The translations under genes were made by a program, and so were the position numbers. Below are positions 17,797 to 25,469 of a DNA stretch of 52,542 bases, piece after piece. Source of the stretch: JAYUJH01 sp043765375. Its GTDB lineage: Bacteria > Pseudomonadota > Alphaproteobacteria > Rickettsiales > UBA998. Under the pieces are notes generated by a model. The model did not search any database. It worked only from the letters and a program-made list of their open reading frames with translations, and had not been told where the DNA came from. The stretch covers positions 1 to 52,542 of the forward strand of contig JAYUJH010000004.1 in the NCBI GenBank assembly GCA_043765375.1, read 5' to 3'. The stretch's first letter is position 1. The number at the start of each line of letters is the position of its first letter.

Positions 17797-17829
17797 CCCT
17801 ATACTTGATTAGAAAGTATAGGGTTTTTT
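17797..17829. terminator. Rho-independent terminator between convergent ompA-like gene and rpoD
   Basis: CCCTATACT (17797-17805) and AGTATAGGG (17815-17823) form a perfect 9-bp stem with a 9-nt loop, then TTTTTT (17824-17829) on the plus strand. The T-run touches the rpoD stop codon. Confidence 0.9.
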
Positions 17830-19969
17830 AATGCTCCAAGAAACTGCGCATTTTGCGGGAACGGCTTGGGTGCTTGAGTTTGCGTAAGGCTTTTGCCTCA
17901 ATCTGACGAATACGCTCCCTTGTCACAGAAAATTGCTGCCCAACTTCTTCCAAAGTGTGGTCGGTATTCATTCCAATTCCAAACCTCATTCTCAGCACAC
18001 GCTCTTCACGGGGAGTGAGCGATGACAAAATACGGGTTGTGACTTCACGCAAATTGGATTGCATAGCGGCATCAACTGGCAGAATTGCGTTTTTATCCTC
18101 AATGAAATCACCTAGTTGCGAATCTTCCTCATCACCAATTGGGGTCTCCAAACTGACGGGTTCTTTGGCAATTTTCATCACTTTGCGCACTTTTTCCAGC
18201 GGCATAACTAACCGTTCGGATAATTCTTCGGGGGTTGGCTCACGCCCCATCTCAATTTGCATTTGCCGTGATGTGCGCACAATTTTGTTGATTGTCTCAA
18301 TCATATGCACAGGAATGCGGATAGTTCGGGCTTGATCCGCAATGGAACGTGTGATTGCTTGACGAATCCACCAAGTTGCATAAGTTGAAAACTTATACCC
18401 ACGGCGATATTCAAACTTATCAACTGCCTTCATCAAGCCAATATTCCCCTCTTGAATTAAATCAAGAAATTGCAATCCACGGTTGGTATATTTTTTGGCA
18501 ATTGAAATCACAAGGCGCAAATTGGCCTCAATCATATCTTTTTTGGCACGGTTAGTAACACGTTCGCCTTTTTGCACATCGGCAACCATGCGCTTAAACT
18601 CGGTGACATCAATCCCCACTTCATGACCGACAGCAAAAACTTTGCCACGAATATTTTCCACTTCCGCACGATGATTGGTGACGAAATCCTTCCAGCCTTT
18701 GGTGCGTAATTTCACGACTTCATCAAGCCATTTTTGGTTCATTTCGTTGCTTGCATAATATTTAACGAAATCTTTGCGTCCAACTCCAGCGTCTTCTGCA
18801 AGGCGCATCACTTGTGCTTCAGTTTCAAACAACCGCTTGTTAATCTCATAAATACGGCTAGTTAGCTCTTCCACGCAAGCATTATTCAGCTTGAACTCCA
18901 TCACTACGGCAGAAAGTTCTTTGCGATTTTTCTCATAATTTTCTATATCTTTTGGCGTTATTTTGCCCTCACCATAAGCACAATCAAGCCGTTTTTGATG
19001 ATGATTACGCATTTTTTTGCTGATTGCAGCGAACTTATCCAACGCTTCAATCATTTGTGGCAATAAAGTATTCTCCAGCGCAATGAGTGACATCGGAGCT
19101 TCTTCATCTTCCAATTCTTCTTCATCTTCTGACAATATAATATCAGGCAAATCAGATTCGCTCTCATCATCATTTGCTGTTAACAATTTTGGCTCTGCAA
19201 TTTTGATTGGTGACGTTACTATATTGTCAGATATTTCCTCGGTTCCTTCAATTTCTGCCACTGCGGCGATATCATCAACAGCGGTTGCGCCAAAACTTGC
19301 ATCTAGCTCAATAATTTCACGCAGCAAAATTGTGCCAGCTCCAAGCTCATCTCGCCATTGTAGCATTTGTTTCATCACAACGGGGTTTTCACAAAGCGAG
19401 CTGATTAAAACTTCACGCCCATGCTCAATTCGTTTGGCGATGGCAATTTCATCTTCACGCGAAAGCAAATCTACATTGCCCATTTCCCGCAAATACATGC
19501 GAACAGGGTCATCAGATCTTCCAGTATTTTCAACAACTAGCCCTTCTTCCTCAGGCTCTTCTTGCAAATCCACTTCTTCGCTATCATCTTCTAAAATATC
19601 ATCTTCTTGCAAATGAATGCTCTTTTTGCGCCCAGATTCCACTTCATTTTCTTCTAGAACACGGATTTTCACCGCACCTAGCGCACGAATAACTCCGTCC
19701 ATTCTATCAGGTGGAAAATCATTGGCGGGCAGTATATCATTTAATTCGGTATAAGTAACGTAGCCACGCTTTTTACCCATCTCCATCAGTTTTTTAACAA
19801 TTTCCATTTCTTGTTTTTCACTGATTGCTTTTGCAGGCTGCTTTTTTGGCTTGGGCGAGGGGTTATCCGCATTATCATGCAAAATATTCTCACTTACGGA
19901 GTTCTCACCTAGAGAGTTCTCACCTAACATATTTTCACCATTATTGCCTTCTTTTTTTGTTTTTGCCAT
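17828..19969 (-). CDS. rpoD: RNA polymerase primary sigma factor (sigma-70)
   Basis: RpoD is the housekeeping sigma factor. The 713-residue protein has region 1.1 (EMEIVKKLMEMGKKRGYVTY), region 1.2 (DPVRMYLREMGNVDLLSRED), a long acidic non-conserved region (about 230-300), the core-binding and -10 segments (AKKYTNRGLQFLDLIQEGNI, YKFSTYATWWIRQAITRSIA) and region 4 ending VTRERIRQIEAKALRKLKHP. The ATG at 19969 has AGGA ~10 nt upstream. The first ~35 residues include a four-unit five-residue repeat. It is downstream of dnaG on the same strand across a 182-nt gap. Confidence 0.97.
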   Translation of the reverse strand: MAKTKKEGNNGENMLGENSLGENSVSENILHDNADNPSPKPKKQPAKAISEKQEMEIVKKLMEMGKKRGYVTYTELNDILPANDFPPDRMDGVIRALGAVKIRVLEENEVESGRKKSIHLQEDDILEDDSEEVDLQEEPEEEGLVVENTGRSDDPVRMYLREMGNVDLLSREDEIAIAKRIEHGREVLISSLCENPVVMKQMLQWRDELGAGTILLREIIELDASFGATAVDDIAAVAEIEGTEEISDNIVTSPIKIAEPKLLTANDDESESDLPDIILSEDEEELEDEEAPMSLIALENTLLPQMIEALDKFAAISKKMRNHHQKRLDCAYGEGKITPKDIENYEKNRKELSAVVMEFKLNNACVEELTSRIYEINKRLFETEAQVMRLAEDAGVGRKDFVKYYASNEMNQKWLDEVVKLRTKGWKDFVTNHRAEVENIRGKVFAVGHEVGIDVTEFKRMVADVQKGERVTNRAKKDMIEANLRLVISIAKKYTNRGLQFLDLIQEGNIGLMKAVDKFEYRRGYKFSTYATWWIRQAITRSIADQARTIRIPVHMIETINKIVRTSRQMQIEMGREPTPEELSERLVMPLEKVRKVMKIAKEPVSLETPIGDEEDSQLGDFIEDKNAILPVDAAMQSNLREVTTRILSSLTPREERVLRMRFGIGMNTDHTLEEVGQQFSVTRERIRQIEAKALRKLKHPSRSRKMRSFLEH
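19880..19939 (-). repeat. In-frame 4 x 15-nt repeat at the rpoD 5' end
   Basis: Four consecutive five-codon units encode GENML, GENSL, GENSV and SENIL, ahead of the conserved region 1.1. Confidence 0.88.
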
Positions 19970-20151
19970 GTTAGAATAAATCCTGTAGTTTTGATGTATT
20001 GCGGGGGAGTGTTATTATTGAAATTGCTTAAGCTATCGCTTTTTAACTTTACTTTTATATCTTTATTATGTTAATTTTATATTACATATAATCATATAAT
20101 GCAATCAACTGAGCAAATCAATGTTTCTGTGATATTTTTTGCTTACGCAGC

Positions 20152-22017
20152 CTATATATAAGGCTCTTCATTGTCATTTAATTGCTGGGCGAGCTTCATT
20201 TGTTGCATTTTTATCATCTCAACCAATTTATTTTCATTGTCAGGATTATTGGACATCGCTTGCATTTCTTGCATCGTTATTTGTTGCTCAATTTTGTTTT
20301 GCAACTTCAAAAATAGTGATTTTGCCTCAAATGTTCCCTCTATTGCGTCCATATCATATAGGCGTGATGAAATTATCCCCGCATCATATTTTTTTTGCAT
20401 ATAATTGGCAATCTCTGGCGTGTTGGTTTGCAAAAACTCCCGCATAATTTGGCGAGATTCACTTAATTGTTGATTGGAACTGATTATGTTGATGATGGCG
20501 GGATAAATCACGCTATTTTGCCAATTCCAATTATAAAGCGCATGTTCAATTTCTGCCTCCAACAATAATGCAGGAAAGTGAATTATAAGTGCAAAAACCT
20601 GCTCCAATGCGGTGGCGAGCGGAGTAACTTTGTTATTGACAATTGCGCTATTAATCGCTGCTAGATTATTATTGAAATTGCCATTATTTGAGTTACTATT
20701 ATTTGAGTTACTATTATTCAAGTTTTGGGGCTTATTATTTTTCATATATTGCTGCTTATTAATATGCCATAATCGGCTTTTATACGCATTAATGATACGT
20801 TTTTTCAAATTATCATCAGTGATTTTGTTGATATTAGCGAGTAATTGTGATTCCGCTTGAGCGAGTGCTTCGGGCGTGGAAAAATGTTTAATGCCAATAA
20901 AGCAATTCCACAGCAATTCTGACATACTCAAAGAACCGTCCAACAATGTTTGCATCGCTTGCAACCCGCTTGAACGAATAAATGAATCTGGATCTTCACC
21001 ATTTGGCAACCCACAAAAACGAATATTATTATTGCTATTAATCAACGGCAAGGCAATCTCTGCTGCCCGCAACATGGCTTTCTGCCCTGCTTTGTCACCA
21101 TCAAAACACATGATTGGGTTTGGATTATATCGCCATAATAATTGCAAATGTTCCTCACTAAACGCCGTTCCGAGCGGTGCAACTGAGTGTTTCAAACCGT
21201 TAATATGCAATGAAACCACGTCCATATAGCCTTCCACCACCACTAAGTTTGGCAAATCACGCATTTGCTTGATTTTATCAAGATTAAACAAAGTTTGACG
21301 CTTATTAAATAACGGTGTTTCAGGTGAATTGAGATATTTCGGTGAGTTTTCCTGCGCCTCCAGCAATCTTCCACCAAAGGCAATCACCTTGCCATTTGCT
21401 GCTCTGATTGGAAATATCACCCGACCACGAAACCTATCATAAGTCGGCTTGCCCTCAACTTTAATCAACAAACCCGCATCAACCAATGTTGCTTCACTAT
21501 GCCCCATTTGCAGTAATGCAGTTTTTAGACCTTCACGGTTAATTGGTGCATAACCAATTTGAAACTCATTCATTGCTGCCTCATTTATGCCCCGTTTATG
21601 CAAATATTGCCGAGCATTATGGGCGACTGATTGCCCTAATTGACCAACAAAATATTGGGTTGCGGCTTGGCAGGCGGCGAATAATTTCTCCTCACGCGAA
21701 TAACGTTGTGATGTGGCAACATCTGGTTTGGGTAGAGCTATTCCCGCATCATTAGCGAGTTTTTCCAACGCCTGCGGGTATGTTAGCCGTTCATGCTCCA
21801 TCACAAAGGTGATTGCATCGCCCTTTGCTCCGCAGCCGAAACAATAATAAAAGTTTTTCTCGTCATTGATGGTGAATGATGGCGTAGTTTCATTATGAAA
21901 CGGACATAATGCTTGAAACTCCCGCCCGTGACGACGCACCGCAATTCGCTTGCCAATCACCTCTGACAAACGAAAATGGGTTTTCACCCTTTCAACAAAT
22001 GCGGTGGGATATTGCAT
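20152..22017 (-). CDS. dnaG: DNA primase
   Basis: DnaG makes RNA primers at the replication fork. The zinc-binding CHC2 domain is at the N-terminus (CPFHNETTPSF ... YYCFGCGAKGD), the TOPRIM catalytic core in the middle (VVVEGYMDVVSLH, then CFDGDKAGQKAMLRA), and a C-terminal helicase-binding region closes the 621-residue protein. Between core and C-terminal region lies an Asn/Ser-rich linker of ~25 residues made of 15-nt repeats. It lies between coaD and rpoD on the same strand; coaD ends 34 nt upstream. Confidence 0.97.
   Translation of the reverse strand: MQYPTAFVERVKTHFRLSEVIGKRIAVRRHGREFQALCPFHNETTPSFTINDEKNFYYCFGCGAKGDAITFVMEHERLTYPQALEKLANDAGIALPKPDVATSQRYSREEKLFAACQAATQYFVGQLGQSVAHNARQYLHKRGINEAAMNEFQIGYAPINREGLKTALLQMGHSEATLVDAGLLIKVEGKPTYDRFRGRVIFPIRAANGKVIAFGGRLLEAQENSPKYLNSPETPLFNKRQTLFNLDKIKQMRDLPNLVVVEGYMDVVSLHINGLKHSVAPLGTAFSEEHLQLLWRYNPNPIMCFDGDKAGQKAMLRAAEIALPLINSNNNIRFCGLPNGEDPDSFIRSSGLQAMQTLLDGSLSMSELLWNCFIGIKHFSTPEALAQAESQLLANINKITDDNLKKRIINAYKSRLWHINKQQYMKNNKPQNLNNSNSNNSNSNNGNFNNNLAAINSAIVNNKVTPLATALEQVFALIIHFPALLLEAEIEHALYNWNWQNSVIYPAIINIISSNQQLSESRQIMREFLQTNTPEIANYMQKKYDAGIISSRLYDMDAIEGTFEAKSLFLKLQNKIEQQITMQEMQAMSNNPDNENKLVEMIKMQQMKLAQQLNDNEEPYI
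20684..20728 (-). repeat. In-frame 15-nt repeats in dnaG
   Basis: TTATTTGAGTTACTA (plus strand) occurs twice in succession (20684-20698, 20699-20713), followed by a diverged unit. The product is an Asn/Ser-rich run (NNSNS NNSNS NNGNF read across the neighbouring codons). Confidence 0.85.
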
Positions 22018-22051
22018 ATTTAAGAGGGAGCATATTTAAGAGTTGGCAGAT

Positions 22052-22558
22052 TTAAGAGGGATTTTTAGCATAATATTCGCACAAAGTTTGTTCAACATTT
22101 TTTGGCACAAATTGGCTGATGTCACCGCCTAATTTGCAAATCTGTTTAACAAAGCGGGAGGCGACAAAATGGGTTGATTCTGATGCTGGCAGGAATAATG
22201 TTTCAAGTTCGGGGGCGAGTTTTGAGTTCATGCACGCCATTTGAAACTCATATTCATAATCAGCAACTGCACGCAAGCCACGAAACAGCAAACTCGCTTG
22301 ATGCGCCCGAGCAAAGTTCACCAACAATCCCGAAAATCCATACACTTTTAGGCGAGTTGGGTCATCGCTCAAATGTCCGATTTCATGCTGCACTAGTTCG
22401 GTTCGCTCCTCTACCGTGAAAATTGGGTTTTTGCCCGTATCCAGCGCAACCCCGATTATCAACTCATCAACCACGCTCAAGCAACGGCGGATAATATCAA
22501 TATGTCCGTGAGTTATTGGATCAAATGTTCCAGCATAAACCCCTATTCGCCTATTCAC
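22052..22558 (-). CDS. coaD: Phosphopantetheine adenylyltransferase
   Basis: CoaD makes dephospho-CoA from phosphopantetheine and ATP. The 168-residue protein starts GVYAGTFDPITHGHIDIIRR, with the T/HxGH nucleotidyltransferase motif, and has the conserved GLRAVADYEYEFQMACMN and SRFVKQI segments; length is normal. It begins with a GTG codon inside the end of gyrA (8-nt overlap), so its translation is likely coupled to gyrA. Confidence 0.96.
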   Translation of the reverse strand: MNRRIGVYAGTFDPITHGHIDIIRRCLSVVDELIIGVALDTGKNPIFTVEERTELVQHEIGHLSDDPTRLKVYGFSGLLVNFARAHQASLLFRGLRAVADYEYEFQMACMNSKLAPELETLFLPASESTHFVASRFVKQICKLGGDISQFVPKNVEQTLCEYYAKNPS

Positions 22559-25364
22559 CTGTTATATCCTCAGTAATTATTGGTTCAACGCCAATTTCTA
22601 TTTCAAGCTCAACTCCAACTCCAACTTCATCGTCACCAAGCATGGAAGCATTGATGCGCACTGCGGATACGACTTTTTCATCAGTTGCGATTTTGAAAAT
22701 GGTAACTCCTTGCGTGTTGCGCCCTGCAATTCGTATATCAACAACGCCACAACGAATTAATTTAGCAGCGTCTGTCATCAACATTAATTGATCATCATGG
22801 TTGATTGGAAAACTGCCAACAACTTTGCCATTGCGTGCGCTGGTGACGATGTTAACAATTCCGCTACCGCCTCGCCCCGTTACCCTATATTCATAGGCGG
22901 AAGTGCGCTTGCCATAACCATTTTCAGTGACGGTGAAAATAAATTGTTCACGGCTAGCAAGTTCGTTAAATCGCGCGTCAGATAAATCAATATTCACTGC
23001 AACTTCATCTTCATCATGCTCTGTGGTGATTTCCACTTCTTCATCGCCCGCCCGCCTTAATTGGTTGGCACGTTTGAGATAACCGCTTCGTTCCTCAGAG
23101 GAAACGCCCGCCCCACCAATCAAGATGGACATGCTCACCACAATATCGCCCTCGCTTAATCTGATTGCTCTAACACCAACAGATGCACGGCTTTTGAACA
23201 CTCTAATCAGATGCACAGGGAAGCGAATGCACTTACCTGATGCGCTAGCGATTAACACATCATCATTTTGGCTACATGGTGCAACCCCAATCAACTGTTC
23301 ACCATCATCAAGTTTCATGGCGATTTTACCATTAGATTGAATATTTTGAAAATCCGACAAATCATTACGACGAATTGTCCCCATTGAAGTGGCGAACATC
23401 ACATGCAATGCGTCCCAAGTGGTTTCATCTTCGGGCAGTGGCATAAATGTGTTGATGCGCTCCCCTTCACTTAGTGGAAAAATATTGACCAATGCTTTGC
23501 CTTTAGTGGTAGCACCGCCCAGAGGCAAGCCATAAACTTTGAGTTTATATACCCTGCCATAATTGGAGAAAAACAATACTGGTGTGTGAGTATTAGCGAT
23601 GAATAATTGCTCAATTTCATCTTCATCTTTCATACCCATTCCTGAACGTCCTTTGCCTCCACGGCGTTGTGAACGGAAAGTATCTAGCGGCACACGTTTA
23701 ATATATCCACCACTTGTTACGGTGACAATCATATCTTCTTTTTGAATTAGCGATTCCATATCCGCTTCAAACTCGGATTCATCTATCTGAGTGCGCCTTG
23801 GAACGGCGTAAGCTGCCCGAACTTCCAGCAACTCCTCTTTCATAATGGCGAGGCGACGAGGACGTGATGCAAGAATGCTCAAATATTCACGAATATCAAT
23901 CCCTAATTCAGCAAGCTCAGCATTAATTTTTTCCTGCTCTAACCCAGTTAATCGTTGCAAACGTAACTCTAATATTCCCTTTGCTTGCTCATCAGTGAAC
24001 TTGATCCTTGTGCCTTCCAGCGAATTGCGCCGATCATCAACCAACTCTAGCAACGGCAAAACATCTGCTGCTTCCCAGTTGCGGCTCATTAATTCCTGCT
24101 TAGCAATCACAGGGTTTGGTGCATTCCTAATCACCTTAATCACTTCATCAATATTGGCAACAGCAATCGCTAATCCAATTAAATTATGGGCTTTATCGCG
24201 CGATTTGTTCAATAAATATGCAGTCCGCCTCGTTATAACTTCTTCACGGAACTTAACAAATGCTTCCAGAACTTGCCTCAGGTTCAACTGTTCTGGTCTG
24301 CCATCAAGCAAAGCTAGCGCATTAACGCCAAATGAAGTTTGCAGCGGTGTTAAGCTATATAATTGATTTAGAATAACCTCTGGCACAACATCACGCCGTA
24401 GCTCAATCACCACTCGCACGCCTTGTTTGGCAGATTCATCACGCAAATCTGTTATGCCGTCAATGCGTTTATCCCGCACTAATTCAGCTATTTTCTCCAT
24501 CAAACGTGATTTATTCACCTGATATGGTATTTCAGTAACGATAATTGCGGTGCGTTTTTGCGAGAGTTCCTCAAAATGCGTTTTCGCTCGCATAATAACT
24601 GACCCACGCCCCGTATGCGCTGCTGAACGGCTGCCCGAACGCCCCAATATGATTGCACCAGTTGGAAAATCTGGCGCAGGAATTACTCGCATTAACTCAT
24701 CAATTTCAACATTTGGATTGTCAATCAACATGCAAGTTGCATCAATCACTTCACCAAGATTATGCGGAGGCATGTTCGTTGCCATACCCACCGCAATCCC
24801 GCCCGCACCATTCACCAAAATATTGGGAAATCTCGCTGGCAAAACTTTTGGTTCTCGCTCCGACCCATCATAATTATCTTGAAAATCAACCGTGCCTTTA
24901 TCAATATCTTCAAGCAAGGCTTGTTGCGATATTTTGTCCAAGCGTGATTCCGTATAACGCATTGCTGCTGGCGGATCTCCGTCCATTGAACCAAAGTTTC
25001 CTTGCCCATCAATCAACATTTTTGACATAGAAAAAGGTTGCGCCATGCGCACCAACGCATCATAAATGGCGGAATCACCGTGCGGGTGATATTTACCCAT
25101 CACCTCACCGACAATTCTCGCTGATTTTTTATATGGCTTGTTGAAATCGCACCCTGATTCATACATAGCATATAAAATGCGGCGATGAACTGGCTTCAAA
25201 CCATCTCGCACATCGGGAATTGCCCGTGAAACAATTACGCTCATCGCATAATCAAGATAAGACCGTTTCATCTCCCGTTCAATTGAAATTGTTTGAACTG
25301 GATTGTGAGGTGGAGTTTGCGAGGGGGCCGTGAGCGAACTTGAATTATTAGCAGAATTGTTCAA
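22551..25364 (-). CDS. gyrA: DNA gyrase subunit A
   Basis: GyrA is the DNA-breaking subunit of gyrase. The catalytic Tyr137 lies in AAMRYTES; the quinolone-binding positions are Ser98 and Asp102 in HPHGDSAIYDALVRMAQPF, the residues found in drug-sensitive E. coli GyrA. The C-terminal wrapping domain begins with the GyrA box QRRGGKG. The 937-residue protein has a polar N-terminal extension of ~25 residues and an acidic tail (VELEIEIGVEP). It is first of four same-strand genes (gyrA, coaD, dnaG, rpoD). Confidence 0.97.
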   Translation of the reverse strand: MNNSANNSSSLTAPSQTPPHNPVQTISIEREMKRSYLDYAMSVIVSRAIPDVRDGLKPVHRRILYAMYESGCDFNKPYKKSARIVGEVMGKYHPHGDSAIYDALVRMAQPFSMSKMLIDGQGNFGSMDGDPPAAMRYTESRLDKISQQALLEDIDKGTVDFQDNYDGSEREPKVLPARFPNILVNGAGGIAVGMATNMPPHNLGEVIDATCMLIDNPNVEIDELMRVIPAPDFPTGAIILGRSGSRSAAHTGRGSVIMRAKTHFEELSQKRTAIIVTEIPYQVNKSRLMEKIAELVRDKRIDGITDLRDESAKQGVRVVIELRRDVVPEVILNQLYSLTPLQTSFGVNALALLDGRPEQLNLRQVLEAFVKFREEVITRRTAYLLNKSRDKAHNLIGLAIAVANIDEVIKVIRNAPNPVIAKQELMSRNWEAADVLPLLELVDDRRNSLEGTRIKFTDEQAKGILELRLQRLTGLEQEKINAELAELGIDIREYLSILASRPRRLAIMKEELLEVRAAYAVPRRTQIDESEFEADMESLIQKEDMIVTVTSGGYIKRVPLDTFRSQRRGGKGRSGMGMKDEDEIEQLFIANTHTPVLFFSNYGRVYKLKVYGLPLGGATTKGKALVNIFPLSEGERINTFMPLPEDETTWDALHVMFATSMGTIRRNDLSDFQNIQSNGKIAMKLDDGEQLIGVAPCSQNDDVLIASASGKCIRFPVHLIRVFKSRASVGVRAIRLSEGDIVVSMSILIGGAGVSSEERSGYLKRANQLRRAGDEEVEITTEHDEDEVAVNIDLSDARFNELASREQFIFTVTENGYGKRTSAYEYRVTGRGGSGIVNIVTSARNGKVVGSFPINHDDQLMLMTDAAKLIRCGVVDIRIAGRNTQGVTIFKIATDEKVVSAVRINASMLGDDEVGVGVELEIEIGVEPIITEDITGE

Positions 25365-25469
25365 GGCGTTTTCTCCGAATTATGTATAATTAAATCAATA
25401 TTTAACGTTGAAATTAATTAATATAACTAGCAGAGAAAACGTCTATTGGCAACTGTTTAATAACGATGA

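Noticed and set aside
19017..19616. A 199-codon Ser-rich plus-strand frame.
   Set aside because: It is antisense to the acidic region of rpoD; Glu/Asp codons read backwards give Ser-rich sequence.
23845..24366. A 173-codon plus-strand frame opposite gyrA.
   Set aside because: Antisense shadow of a conserved gyrA coding region.
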